The notes under the pieces: generated by a model
Told to the model about the DNA's origin: nothing
The model's database searches: none
What the model saw: the letters and a program-made list of their open reading frames with translations, nothing else
Position numbers and translations under genes: made by a program
Assembly: GCA_016703535.1 (NCBI GenBank)
Contig: JADJBV010000002.1
Span: 744,001 to 808,000, forward strand
Reading direction: 5' to 3'
DNA from: Deltaproteobacteria bacterium
GTDB taxonomy: Bacteria; Myxococcota; Kuafuiibacteriia; Kuafuiibacteriales; Kuafuiibacteriaceae
DNA length: 64,000 bases
In this document: one piece after another, positions 41,984 through 50,636 of the stretch
Layout: each line of letters begins with the position of its first letter
How positions within the stretch are numbered: position 1 is the stretch's first letter

Positions 41984-43065
41984 GCGCTTCCCAGCCCAGG
42001 ACCGTCGCCGAGCTGGCGGAGATCGTTGGTGGAGAGGTCGTCCGCGGGGATGGCCTCGCCCGGATCAATCGGGTGATGCCCACGGATCGGGCCGCCGCCG
42101 ACGCGGTCACCTTCGTCACCAAGGCCAAATATTATTCGAGCTTGGCCCACACCAAGGCCGCCGCCGTGATGCTCGAGCCCGAGGTCTTGGCCCGGTCCGA
42201 TGTCACCATCCCGGCCACCACCGCGGTCATCGCCGTGCGCCACCCCTACGTGGCCTTCGCCCGAGCCGCTCAAGCCTTGGCCGGTCGCGTCCCGGGGCCG
42301 GTGGGTGTGCACCCCTCGGCGGTCATCGAGGCCGGCGCCGAGCTGGGGCGAGACGTCGCCATCGGTCCCTTCGTCTTCATTGGCCGCGGCGCCAAGATCG
42401 GCGACGGCGCCACCTTGTACGCCGGGGTCCACGTGGAGCCGGGGGCCACCGTCGGGGCCGGTTCGGTGCTCTACAACCACGTGGTGGTGCGCCACGCCTG
42501 CCAAGTGGGCGCCCGCTGCATCTTGCACCCGGGGGTGGTCATCGGCTCGGACGGCTTCGGATTTGCGCTCGACACTCGTCCCGACGGCGAGTTGGTCCCG
42601 ATCCACGAGAAGATCCCGCAGCTGGGCGACGTGGTCATCGAAGACGACGTCGAGATCGGCTCCAACGCGTGCGTCGATCGGGCCGCCCTCGGCACCACCC
42701 GAATCGGCGCCGGCACCAAGATCGACAACCTGGTCCAGGTCGGCCACAACGTGGAGATCGGCCCGGGCTGCATCTTGGTCGCCCAGTCCGGGGTGGCCGG
42801 CTCCAGCAAGTTGGGCAAACGGGTCATCTTGGGCGCCCAGACCGGGGTCTCGGGCCACCTCAAGATCGGCAACGGCGCCATGGTGCTGGGCCAAAGTGGG
42901 GTGATGAACGACCTCGAACCCAACCAACAGGTGATGGGTTCGCCCGCGGTCAGTCGGGCCGACGCGTTTCGGACCATCATTCGTTTGCGCCAGCTCGACC
43001 AACTCTTCCAGCGCGTCAAAAAGCTGGAGCGACTCCTCACCAAAAAGAATGGGAGCGATGGCTAG
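41980..43065 (+). CDS. lpxD: UDP-3-O-(3-hydroxyacyl)glucosamine N-acyltransferase
   Basis: 361 aa. N-terminal uridine-binding domain (TVAELAEIVGGEVVRGDG, AVTFVTKAKYYSSL), then a hexapeptide left-handed beta helix (AVIEAGAELGRDVAIGPFVF) with LYNHVVVRHACQVGARCILH and SDGFGFALD, and a C-terminal helix. Catalytic His region DNLVQVGHNVEIG is present. Third step of lipid A synthesis: transfer of a 3-hydroxyacyl chain from ACP to the 2-amino group. Confidence 0.97.
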   Translation: MSASQPRTVAELAEIVGGEVVRGDGLARINRVMPTDRAAADAVTFVTKAKYYSSLAHTKAAAVMLEPEVLARSDVTIPATTAVIAVRHPYVAFARAAQALAGRVPGPVGVHPSAVIEAGAELGRDVAIGPFVFIGRGAKIGDGATLYAGVHVEPGATVGAGSVLYNHVVVRHACQVGARCILHPGVVIGSDGFGFALDTRPDGELVPIHEKIPQLGDVVIEDDVEIGSNACVDRAALGTTRIGAGTKIDNLVQVGHNVEIGPGCILVAQSGVAGSSKLGKRVILGAQTGVSGHLKIGNGAMVLGQSGVMNDLEPNQQVMGSPAVSRADAFRTIIRLRQLDQLFQRVKKLERLLTKKNGSDG

Positions 43066-43556
43066 TGCCAGTCCTCAACCTCAATCAGATCAAGCAGTAC
43101 CTGCCGCACCGTTATCCCTTCCTCTTCGTGGACGTGGTCGACGAGGTGGTGCCCAACGAGTTCATCCGGGCCCGGAAGGCGGTGACCGGCAACGAGGCGA
43201 TCTTCAACGGTCACTTCCCGGGCAACCCGGTGTTGCCGGGGGTGATCCAGATCGAAGCCATGGGCCAAGCGGGAGCCCTCTTGGCCGTGTTGAGCGGCGC
43301 CAAGGTCGACAAGGATCGTTCGATCTACGTGGCCACCATCAACGAGTGTCGTTTCCGCCGGCCGGTGGTGCCCGGAGAGATGATGGAGCTTCACGGCAAG
43401 GTGTTGCGGTATCGGCTCGGGACTTGGAAGTTGGCCTGTGAAGTTCGGGTCGATGGGCAAGTGGCCAGCGAAGCGGTGATCACCGCGACCACCGGACCCA
43501 GCGCCTCGCCCCCCAAGCTCCCGGAAGGCTTCCCCGCCCCGGCCTTCGAGCCCTGA
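43065..43556 (+). CDS. fabZ: (3R)-hydroxyacyl-ACP dehydratase
   Basis: 163 aa from a GTG whose first base is the last base of the lpxD stop (TAGTG). YLPHRYPFLFVDVVDEV, GNEAIFNGHFPGNPVLPGV and IQIEAMGQAGALLA contain the catalytic His and Glu of the hot-dog fold. A ~15-residue Pro-rich tail extends past the usual end. Dehydrates 3-hydroxyacyl-ACP, competing with LpxA/LpxD for substrate, which explains its place in this operon. Confidence 0.97.
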   Translation: MPVLNLNQIKQYLPHRYPFLFVDVVDEVVPNEFIRARKAVTGNEAIFNGHFPGNPVLPGVIQIEAMGQAGALLAVLSGAKVDKDRSIYVATINECRFRRPVVPGEMMELHGKVLRYRLGTWKLACEVRVDGQVASEAVITATTGPSASPPKLPEGFPAPAFEP

Positions 43557-43559
43557 GCC

Positions 43560-44384
43560 ATGGCCGAGACCTTCATTCATCCGACCGCGGTGGTGGATCC
43601 CGAGGCCCAGCTGGGCGTCGGCGTGAATGTCGGGCCCTACGCCATCTTGGGGCCCCACGTGCAGATCGGCGATCGGGTGACCATCCACCCTCACGCTTTG
43701 GTCGACGGCCACACTCAGATCGGCGTCGAGGCTCAGATCTTCCCCTTCGCGGCGGTTGGGCTCCGACCCCAAGATCTCAAGTACGACGGTTCGCCCACCA
43801 AGTTGCTGATCGGCGATCGCACGGTGATCCGCGAGTTCACCACCTTGCAGCCGGGCACCTTGGGCCGGGGCACGGGCGTCACCAAGATCGGCGATGACTG
43901 CCTGATCATGGCCTATTGCCACGTGGCTCACGACTGCGAGGTCGGCAACCGGGTGATCATGGTCAACGCCTCCCAGCTGGGCGGCCACGTGATCGTCGAG
44001 GACTTCGTGACCTTGGGTGGGGTCACCACCGTGCACCAGTTCACTCGGATCGGCACCCGGGCCATCACCGGCGCCTCCACTCGGGTGGTGATGGACGTGC
44101 CGCCCTACACCACCGCCGACGGTCACCCGGCCCAGCTCCACGGTCTCAACACCGTGGGCCTGAAGCGCGCGGGCATCGCTGAGCCGACCCGCCGGGCTTT
44201 GAAGCGGGCCTACCGGGCCTTGTTCCGCGAGGATCGCTACAAAGAGGCGCTCCCCGAGCTGGAGCAGACCTTGGCCAAAGAGTTCCCGGAGGTCGACCAC
44301 CTCTGCCAGTTCCTGCGGGCCAGCACCCGGGGCGTGACCCGGGCCCCTCGCAAGGGCGGCGCCGCTGAGGACGCCGAAGACTGA
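43560..44384 (+). CDS. lpxA: UDP-N-acetylglucosamine acyltransferase
   Basis: 274 aa. Hexapeptide repeats from the N-terminus (FIHPTAVVDPEAQLGVGVNV), GLRPQDLKYDG, REFTTLQPGTL and the catalytic His in MAYCHVAHDCEVG are typical of LpxA. A C-terminal helical domain follows, extended by a short basic/acidic tail. First committed step of lipid A synthesis. 3 bp after fabZ. Confidence 0.97.
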   Translation: MAETFIHPTAVVDPEAQLGVGVNVGPYAILGPHVQIGDRVTIHPHALVDGHTQIGVEAQIFPFAAVGLRPQDLKYDGSPTKLLIGDRTVIREFTTLQPGTLGRGTGVTKIGDDCLIMAYCHVAHDCEVGNRVIMVNASQLGGHVIVEDFVTLGGVTTVHQFTRIGTRAITGASTRVVMDVPPYTTADGHPAQLHGLNTVGLKRAGIAEPTRRALKRAYRALFREDRYKEALPELEQTLAKEFPEVDHLCQFLRASTRGVTRAPRKGGAAEDAED

Positions 44385-44393
44385 GGCACAAGG

Positions 44394-45524
44394 GTGCGGG
44401 TGTTCTTCAGCGCCGGCGAGGCCAGCGGCGACGCCTTGGGCGCGGCGTTGATCGAGGCGCTGAAGCTCCAAGATCCAGCGCTCGAAGCCTACGGAATGGG
44501 GGGCCCGCGGATGGCCGCCGCCGGTTGTCGCATCGAACAAGACGCCGGCGAGTTGAACGTGATGGGCCTGGTGGAGGTGCTGCGGCACCTGCCTCGCTTG
44601 TTTCGTTTGCGGGATCGGGTGGTGCAACTTGCCTTGCAAAACCGGCCCGACGTGGCGGTGTTGATCGACGTCCCGGACTTCAACGTGCGGGTGGCGAAAC
44701 GCCTGAAGGCGGCCGGGATCAAGGTCGCCTTCTACGTGGGGCCTTCGGTGTGGGCCTGGCGGCCCGGCCGGGTGGAGCGTTATCGACGGGTCCTGGATCG
44801 CCTCTTGGTCTTGTTCCCCTTCGAGGCGCCGATCTGGGCTCGGGCCGGGGTCGACGTGGTCTGCGTGGGCCACCCGATGCTCGACGAGATCCCGGCGCCC
44901 GCCGCCGGGGCCCTGATCCGCCCCAAAACCGTGGCTTTGTTGCCCGGCAGCCGACGGGGCGAGATCGAGCGCCACTTCCCGATCATGTTGGAGGCGGCCC
45001 AACGCCTGCTCGCCGGCGGGCAGGCCGAACGTTTTGTGGTGCCGGTGGCGCCGACCTTGGACGTGGAGTGGCTGCGGGGCTTCGTGGCCCGGGCGGGGCT
45101 CCTGGATCGGGTGGAGTTGGTCGAAGATCGGGACGGTCCCTTGCGGAGGGCCGCAGTGGCGGCCAGTGAGCTGGCCTTGGTGGTTTCGGGCACCGCGACC
45201 TTGGAGACCGCCCTTTTGGGTCGGCCTCAGATCATCTTCTATCGGGCCAACTGGCTCTCTTATTGGGTCTATCGCTTGATGGTGACTTTGACCCACGTGG
45301 GCCTGCCCAACATCATCGCTGGCCGCGAGGTGGCCCCGGAGCTCTTGCAAGGCAAGTTGACGGGCGAGTCCTTGGCGGCGGCGGCGGGGCACCTCCTGGA
45401 GGACCCGGAGGCCAAGGCCGCGGCGGTGCAGGCCACCGTGGAGATCCGGGAACGCCTTGGGCCACCCGGGGGAGCGGCCCGGGCCGCCGACGCGGTGCGG
45501 GCTTTGGTCGCCCGGGACGGCTGA
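44394..45524 (+). CDS. lpxB: Lipid-A-disaccharide synthase
   Basis: 376 aa, GTG start with AGGCACAAGG upstream. GT19 family: FFSAGEASGDALGAALI, AYGMGGPRMAAAGCRI, MGLVEVLRHLPRLFRL, VWAWRPGRVERYRRVLDRLL, LLPGSRRGEIERHFPIML, ALVVSGTATLETALLG and IAGREVAPELLQGKLTGESL are all intact. Joins UDP-diacylglucosamine and lipid X. Last gene of the lpx block. Confidence 0.97.
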   Translation: MRVFFSAGEASGDALGAALIEALKLQDPALEAYGMGGPRMAAAGCRIEQDAGELNVMGLVEVLRHLPRLFRLRDRVVQLALQNRPDVAVLIDVPDFNVRVAKRLKAAGIKVAFYVGPSVWAWRPGRVERYRRVLDRLLVLFPFEAPIWARAGVDVVCVGHPMLDEIPAPAAGALIRPKTVALLPGSRRGEIERHFPIMLEAAQRLLAGGQAERFVVPVAPTLDVEWLRGFVARAGLLDRVELVEDRDGPLRRAAVAASELALVVSGTATLETALLGRPQIIFYRANWLSYWVYRLMVTLTHVGLPNIIAGREVAPELLQGKLTGESLAAAAGHLLEDPEAKAAAVQATVEIRERLGPPGGAARAADAVRALVARDG

Positions 45525-45561
45525 GCTTTACCCAGCCCTCCTGCTGGGCTACTCGGGGGGC

Positions 45562-46263
45562 ATGACTCTGCGGACGGTCGTGCTCCTCCCGACCTACAAC
45601 GAGCACGAAAACCTGCCCACTTTGGTCGAAGAGATCCGGGCCACCGCGCCGGTCGACGTGATGATCCTGGACGACGACTCGCCGGACGGGACCGGCACCG
45701 CGGCCGATCTGTTGGCCAAAAAAGACTCGGCGGTGACGGTGGTGCACCGCGGGGCCCGGCAGGGCGTGGCCAAGGCCTACGTCGACGGCTTCGAACGAGC
45801 CTTGGCTGCCCGCTACGATCGGATCGTCCAGATGGACGCCGACTTTTCGCACCAACCTCGGTACCTGCCCAAGTTGCTCGAGGCCTTGGAGCGATCCGAT
45901 GTGGTGATCGGCTCCCGTTACGTGGACGGAGGCCGGGTCGAGCAGTGGGGCATCGGACGCCGAGTGGTGTCTCGGGCCGCCAACGCCTACGCCGGCGTGG
46001 TGTTGGGCATGCCGTACCGGGACTCGACCTCGGGCTTCGTCGCTTGGCGTCGGCACGTCCTCGAGGCGATCGAACCTTCGACCTTGGTCGCCGAGGGCCA
46101 CGCCTTCCAGATCGAGCTCAAGTTTCGGGCCCACCAAAAGGGCTTCACCATCAGCGAGGTCCCGATCAGCTTCTGGGACCGGGTGGTCGGCAGCTCCAAG
46201 TTGACCCAACAGAACGCGGCCGAGTCGGCCCTGCACTTGGTTCGCCTGCGCTTGGGGCGTTAA
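45562..46263 (+). CDS. Dolichol/polyprenol-phosphate mannosyltransferase-like GT2
   Basis: 233 aa. VVLLPTYNEHENLPTLVEEI, MILDDDSPDGTGTAADLL and VQMDADFSHQPRYLPKLLEA match DPM1; the catalytic core ends with EVPISFWDRVVGSSKL. No C-terminal membrane domain, as in the short soluble DPM1 type. Makes polyprenyl-phosphate sugars used by membrane glycosyltransferases such as the GT83-like protein at 56.7 kb. 37 bp after lpxB. Confidence 0.9.
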   Translation: MTLRTVVLLPTYNEHENLPTLVEEIRATAPVDVMILDDDSPDGTGTAADLLAKKDSAVTVVHRGARQGVAKAYVDGFERALAARYDRIVQMDADFSHQPRYLPKLLEALERSDVVIGSRYVDGGRVEQWGIGRRVVSRAANAYAGVVLGMPYRDSTSGFVAWRRHVLEAIEPSTLVAEGHAFQIELKFRAHQKGFTISEVPISFWDRVVGSSKLTQQNAAESALHLVRLRLGR

Positions 46264-46273
46264 CGCGATCTAT

Positions 46274-46730
46274 TCAGTATACGGCGCGAGCCGCGGTCGC
46301 CGTACCTGCGCCGAAGCGGGCCAGCACACAGAAGCCTTCGGGCCCACAAACTTCGCCCTCGGCGCAGCCCCCACACGGGACTTCGCACAACCCCGAGTTG
46401 CGGTTGCATTCCCGGAGCAGGCGGCAATCGACAAAAGGGCCCGCGGCGAAACAACCGGACCGATTGTGGCCGCCGATCCATCTCGCCTGGCTTTGTTACG
46501 CCTCCTCGAAAGACAACGGAGTATTCCTTCGTCGGCAAGCCTTGCCAGGCGAGCGCCTCGACGCCCACAACGATCCGTTTGTTTCGCCGCGGGCCCTAAC
46601 AGTCGCCGTCGGCCCGGCGGGCGGCGCTGAACGCCACCCCGATGCCGGCCATCAGGGCCCCCTGGCCGACGTTGCGACACGAACCCCCGAAGCAGGCGAG
46701 GGTGATCACCAGGGCGACCCGAGCTCGCAC
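46274..46730 (-). pseudogene. Small Cys-rich lipoprotein gene split by a 160-bp palindromic insertion
   Basis: From GTG 46730 the - strand reads VRARVALVITLACFGGSC (signal/lipobox-like) through RRADGDC, then stops at the edge of the palindrome. Beyond it, another frame gives FVDCRLLRECNRNSGLCEVP, then CGGCAEGEVCGPEGFC and a tail to the stop at 46276-46274. Removing exactly 46437-46596 puts the two pieces in one frame and yields a 98-residue protein with the alternating Cys pattern (C-x3-C..CN-x-xSG-x-CE..PC-xxC..GE-x-C) common in myxobacterial secreted proteins. So the gene was intact before the insertion and is now broken, unless the N-terminal 44 codons are still used. Confidence 0.68.
46437..46596. 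mobile_element. 160-bp palindromic MITE-like element
   Basis: Perfect 18-bp terminal inverted repeats GGGCCCGCGGCGAAACAA (46437-46454) and its complement (46579-46596). Imperfect pairing continues inward over ~45 bp (CGGAxCG, TTGTGG, CGxCGA), and a second perfect inverted pair CTCGCCTGGC/GCCAGGCGAG (46482-46491 and 46544-46553) lies near the centre. No ORF of its own. A/T pairing just outside gives 19-bp ends; a clear target duplication is not seen (possibly 2-3 bp of A/T). It interrupts a reading frame that its removal restores. Mobilising transposase unknown. Confidence 0.65.
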
Positions 46731-46827
46731 GCCGCCAGTCTCGCCCCAACCACCACTTGCCGGTCCAGGGCCGGGGCGGATTGTGAGGGCCGTCGCGCCC
46801 ACCCCTTGCTGAGGCCGAGGCGAGCGG

Positions 46828-47118
46828 GTGAACATGCCCGGGATGCGAGCCGCGATCTTCGCCCTGACCCTGTTCGGCCTGGCCTGCCAGCCCACCTCCG
46901 AAGGTGCGCCGGCCCCCGGGGCGGCGACGCCGACCACCCCCGCGCCCCTCGCGCCTGCGCCCGTGAAGCCCACCGAAGAGGCCCAGCCCACCGCCATCGG
47001 GGGCCCACCGGCGGAGGGCGCGGCCGCCGAAGGGGCCGAGCCCTGCTGCACCGGCGAGGTCACCACCGAGGTCGCGCCCGACGCTGGGGCCCGACCCGCG
47101 ACGACGCCTGAATCTTAA
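46828..47118 (+). CDS. Small Pro/Ala-rich lipoprotein
   Basis: 96 aa from GTG 46828 (ATG 46834 or 46843 are alternatives). Short signal peptide with lipobox LTLFGLACQP; the mature part is low-complexity Pro, Ala, Glu and Thr with one CC pair (EPCCTGEV). Likely a membrane-tethered spacer or small secreted protein. Not a recognised family. It is divergent from the broken Cys-rich lipoprotein gene. Confidence 0.6.
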   Translation: MNMPGMRAAIFALTLFGLACQPTSEGAPAPGAATPTTPAPLAPAPVKPTEEAQPTAIGGPPAEGAAAEGAEPCCTGEVTTEVAPDAGARPATTPES

Positions 47119-47299
47119 GGGCCCCCGTACAGCCGACTCGACCGCTGGACGGGCGATCCATCCCGCCCCGCGATGTTGAGACACCCCTCCGGAACCCTCG
47201 TCCGGGGCCCTCCTTCGCCTGGGCTCCGAATTGGCCCCTCGATCCTCGGGCCCCGGGGGCGATTTCCTCCCTGGTGCTTTGCCTTCCCCCGGTGGCCCG

Positions 47300-47327
47300 T
47301 TGACACGGGGCCTCGCCATTCCATAAG
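47300..47327 (+). promoter_or_regulatory. Sigma-70-like promoter
   Basis: TTGACA (47300-47305), 16-bp spacer, CATAAG (47322-47327). The -35 is consensus and the -10 matches at four positions. It would drive the small membrane protein gene at 47342, with a very short leader, and possibly the SulP-carbonic anhydrase operon behind it. Confidence 0.5.
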
Positions 47328-47341
47328 AGCGTGCCCGCCGG

Positions 47342-47647
47342 ATGTTCCGTTTTCTCGAGGTATCCCTTCGTTCTTCCCGATGGATCCTCGGGCTGGTGGT
47401 GCTCCTCGGCTTGTTGGCCGGTGGGCCGCTCCGGGGCGCCCTCGAGCTTTGGAGCACCGACTGGGGGGTGGCCGTCGACGGCGCCGAGGCCGCGGAGGTC
47501 GAGTGCGAAGACGATGAAGAGGTGACGCTGGGGATCCGCCCCTCGCCGTTGGCCCGTTCGTCGCCCCAGCTGGCCCTGATCGGGGCCACCGCCCAAAGTT
47601 CCCTCTCCGGGGTAGCCAGCTCCCTCTTGCGTCCCCCGAACGCCTGA
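47342..47647 (+). CDS. Small hypothetical membrane protein
   Basis: 101 aa. One hydrophobic helix near the N-terminus (WILGLVVLLGLLAGG) after a basic stretch, then an acidic middle (EVECEDDEEV) and a Ser/Pro/Leu tail. No family recognised. The consensus -35 just upstream supports expression. The transporter-anhydrase gene starts 91 bp downstream. Confidence 0.5.
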   Translation: MFRFLEVSLRSSRWILGLVVLLGLLAGGPLRGALELWSTDWGVAVDGAEAAEVECEDDEEVTLGIRPSPLARSSPQLALIGATAQSSLSGVASSLLRPPNA

Positions 47648-47738
47648 ACTCCCGCCGCCTCCCTGGCGGCCCCGCACCCATTCACTCGTTTGGGCCTGCG
47701 CTCCGTTGTGGGGCGCGGACGTCGCTACGGGAGTTCGT

Positions 47739-49763
47739 ATGTTCAAGAGACTCGGTCACTACTTCAACGCCTTCGGCGACGGTCGCTACGAAGACCTGCT
47801 CCGTGGCCAAGTGGTGCTCAACGTCATCCGGGACCTCACCGCCGGCCTGATCGTGGCGCTGATCGCCATTCCGCTTTCGATGGGCTTCGCCATGGCCTCT
47901 GGGCTCCGGCCCGAACAGGGGATCTTGGGCGGGGTCATCGCTGGGTTGGCGGGCGCGCTGTTTGGCGGCTCCAAATATCAAGTGTATGGCGCCACCGCCG
48001 CGTACATCCCGTTGATCGCGGCGATCACCTCGACCCACGGGCAGGCCTTCCTGATCGTCGCCTCTTTGCTCGCCGGTGGGCTTTTGGTGGTGCTCGGGAT
48101 CTTTCGGCTCGGCCGCTTCGTGAACCTGGTGCCCCACTCGATCGTGGTGGGCTTCACCATCGGCATCGCGGTGACCATCGGCCTCTCCCAGGCCGGCGAG
48201 TTCTTCGGCTTCACCGAACCTCTGCCCTACGCCTTCGACGAAAAGATCGGCGGCATCCGGCGGCAGTTCGGCACCCTCAACATCTGGGCTTTGGTTTTTG
48301 CCCTCGGCACGGTGTTGGTGATCCGCACCTTGCTCAAGATCTCGGTCTTTATCCCGGGGCCTTTGGTGGCGCTGGGTTTGGGCACCTTCTTGGCCTCCAC
48401 CGCCCTCGATGACGTGGGCCTCAGCCAGGTCAAGTCCAAGTACGGATCGATCCCCACTCGGAGCTGGGTCTTCACGCCGCCGGACTTCGCCAAGATGACC
48501 CCAGAGTTGTACGGCGACCTGGCCTACTACGCCCTGGCGATCTTCTTCGTGGCCGCCATTGAGAGCCTGTTGTGTTCTCGCATGGCCGATCGCCTGGCCA
48601 ACAACAAAGGCGTGCCCTTCGATCCGGACAAGGAGCTCTTTGGCCAGGGTTTGGTGAACGTCTTCGTGGTGTTGTTCAACGGCTTCCCGCACACCGGCGC
48701 GTTGGCCCGCACCGCCACCAACATCAAGCTCGGCGCTTCGTCACCGTTGGCCAGCATCTCCATGGCCGGCTTCACGTTGCTGATGGCCTTTTATCTGGCC
48801 CACTACCTGGAGCTGGTCCCGATGGCCTGCATCGGCGGCATCTTGGTCTTCGTCGCCATGAACATGGTCAAGAAGAGCGAGGTCGACGAGGTCGTGCACC
48901 AAGGGCGGGGCCACGTCGCCTTGATGGTGTACACCGCGGTGGCGGTGATCGCGACCGACTTCCTGACGGGGGTGCTCACCGCCTTGGCGATCTACGGTGT
49001 TTGGCAGTTTGCGGTCGCGGCTCGTCGCCCCGCCGAAGAGACCGGCCCCAGCCAAGAAGGCCGGGCTTCTTTGCCCACCCACCGGGCCTTGGCGCGCCGC
49101 CCCCAACATGACCCCCACCTGCCGGACACCGCGGCTTGGCTGAAGCACATCCGCCATCAAGGCGCCTCGGCGCCGACGGTGTTCGTTTCGCCTCAGGCTT
49201 CGGTCATTGGTCGCGTGGTGTTGGGTGATCACGTGCACGTCGCGGCCGGCACCAGCATCCGGGCCGACGAGGGGTCACCGTTTTTTATCGGCCCCAGCTC
49301 CAACGTCCAGGACGGGGTGATCATCCACGCCCTCAAGGACAAGAAGATCCGGGTCGGCGCTGAGGACTGGGCGGTCTACGTCGGCCGCAACGTCTCCATG
49401 GCCCACGGGGCGATCGTCCACGGGCCCTGCTACATCGGTGATGACACCTTCATCGGCTTCAAGGCCACGGTCCACGACTCCATCGTCGGCAGCCGATGTT
49501 TCGTCGGCATCGGCGCGGTGGTGGTGGGGGTCGAGATCCCCGACGGCAAACACGTGCCCCACGGAGCCATCGTGGACTCGGCCGACAAGGTGGCCCGGCT
49601 GGGGGACGCCAGCGCCCAACACGCCCACTTCAACGAAGAGGTCGTCGAGGTGAACCGAGGTTTGGCCGCGGCCTATCGAGAACATCAGGAGCCCGGCGGC
49701 CGCCCGACGTTGCTCCCAGCATGGACCAGCCCCGGCTTCGGGGACGGTTCGGATCGCTTCTGA
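47739..49763 (+). CDS. SulP-family anion (bicarbonate) transporter fused to gamma-class carbonic anhydrase
   Basis: 674 aa from ATG 47739. Residues ~1-430 are a SulP/SLC26 transporter (RDLTAGLIVALIAIPLSMGF, GPLVALGLGTF, QGLVNVFVVLFNGFPHTGAL). Where a STAS domain would be, a ~50-residue linker leads to a left-handed beta-helix (about 480-640) of the Cam/CcmM type: SIRADEGSPFFIGPSSNVQD, GVIIHAL, SMAHGAIVHGPCYIGDD. The zinc His triad (VIIH, MAHGAIVH) and the Arg/Asp/Glu and Gln/Asp of active Cam are present. Likely couples HCO3- transport to CO2 hydration at the inner membrane. SulP fusions to beta-type anhydrases are described; this gamma version is unusual. Confidence 0.9.
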   Translation: MFKRLGHYFNAFGDGRYEDLLRGQVVLNVIRDLTAGLIVALIAIPLSMGFAMASGLRPEQGILGGVIAGLAGALFGGSKYQVYGATAAYIPLIAAITSTHGQAFLIVASLLAGGLLVVLGIFRLGRFVNLVPHSIVVGFTIGIAVTIGLSQAGEFFGFTEPLPYAFDEKIGGIRRQFGTLNIWALVFALGTVLVIRTLLKISVFIPGPLVALGLGTFLASTALDDVGLSQVKSKYGSIPTRSWVFTPPDFAKMTPELYGDLAYYALAIFFVAAIESLLCSRMADRLANNKGVPFDPDKELFGQGLVNVFVVLFNGFPHTGALARTATNIKLGASSPLASISMAGFTLLMAFYLAHYLELVPMACIGGILVFVAMNMVKKSEVDEVVHQGRGHVALMVYTAVAVIATDFLTGVLTALAIYGVWQFAVAARRPAEETGPSQEGRASLPTHRALARRPQHDPHLPDTAAWLKHIRHQGASAPTVFVSPQASVIGRVVLGDHVHVAAGTSIRADEGSPFFIGPSSNVQDGVIIHALKDKKIRVGAEDWAVYVGRNVSMAHGAIVHGPCYIGDDTFIGFKATVHDSIVGSRCFVGIGAVVVGVEIPDGKHVPHGAIVDSADKVARLGDASAQHAHFNEEVVEVNRGLAAAYREHQEPGGRPTLLPAWTSPGFGDGSDRF

Positions 49764-49778
49764 GAGGGGATAAAACAG

Positions 49779-50636
49779 ATGGTTGCCTTAGGATTTTTCG
49801 CGGGCGTGTTCGTCTTCGCCCTCTACCTGGTGGGGCGGTGTTGGTTTCGGGTCGAGGAGGGGGAGGTCGCGGTCTTGACCAACTTTGGCGCCGCCCTCCG
49901 GGACGGCCAGTCCTTGCGGCGGTACCGCTCGGGCTTTCATTGGAAGGCACCGTGGCAGCAGGTCCACAGCGTCAAGGCCATGGAGCAGAGCCTGGATCTC
50001 TCGGGAGAAGCCGGGGGCACCTCGGCCATGGCCTACGACGGGACCGTGCTGCGCTTCGACTCCAACATGCGTTATTTGCCGGTCGAAGAGCGCCTGGATG
50101 AGCTCCTCTTTGGTCTGCGCCGACCCATGGAGCACATCACCGGGCTCTTCACCTGCTTGTTGCGCAACGAGATCGCCAACTTTGGCAGCCCAACCTCGGC
50201 CACCGCTGGCGACGACTCGGGCGGATCCTACGCCTTGATCCGAAAAGAACGCCGTTTGCTCAACGAACGCATCGAAGAGTTCTGCAAAGACAAGATCGAC
50301 GAAAAATACGGCGTCCGCTTCAGCGCCGTCGATCTGGTCGACATCTTGCCGCCCGACGACCTGGATCGGGCCCTCAACGCGGTGGCGGAGACCCGGGCCG
50401 AGGCCGAAAGCGCCTACTACCGATCGGAGGCCGACTGCTCCCGGCGGGTGGTGGCGGCCGAACGAGGGGTGGAGGTGGCGGCGGCCCGAGCCAAAGCGGC
50501 CGAGCTGGAGATCGACGAGTTGGCCTCGTTTTTGGCGGAACTACAGCAACGCGGCGTGCTGGACCGGTACGTCAAACGTCGGCGGATGGAAGTGTTGGCC
50601 CAGTCCCGGGCCCTGTTTTTGGGGAGCGAGTCATGA
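49779..50636 (+). CDS. SPFH/band-7 (prohibitin/HflK-like) membrane protein
   Basis: 285 aa. One N-terminal helix (ALGFFAGVFVFALYLVGRCW), then the SPFH domain (VEEGEVAVLTNFGAALRDGQ, RSGFHWKAPWQQVHSV) and a C-terminal Ala/Glu/Arg coiled coil. 15 bp after the transporter-anhydrase gene and overlapping the next SPFH gene by 4 bp (ATGA). SPFH proteins form ring scaffolds around membrane proteins; here it may organise the transporter. No FtsH is adjacent. Confidence 0.85.
   Translation: MVALGFFAGVFVFALYLVGRCWFRVEEGEVAVLTNFGAALRDGQSLRRYRSGFHWKAPWQQVHSVKAMEQSLDLSGEAGGTSAMAYDGTVLRFDSNMRYLPVEERLDELLFGLRRPMEHITGLFTCLLRNEIANFGSPTSATAGDDSGGSYALIRKERRLLNERIEEFCKDKIDEKYGVRFSAVDLVDILPPDDLDRALNAVAETRAEAESAYYRSEADCSRRVVAAERGVEVAAARAKAAELEIDELASFLAELQQRGVLDRYVKRRRMEVLAQSRALFLGSES

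Noticed and set aside
43062..45392. 776-codon open frame antisense to lpxD-fabZ-lpxA-lpxB
   Set aside because: His/Asp/Gly-rich translation with no domain; a by-product of high third-position GC in the real genes on the other strand.
46596..47066. 156-codon - strand frame over the lipoprotein promoter region
   Set aside because: Only its last 44 codons are protein-like; the rest is antisense to the small lipoprotein at 46828, so I kept only the part from GTG 46730.
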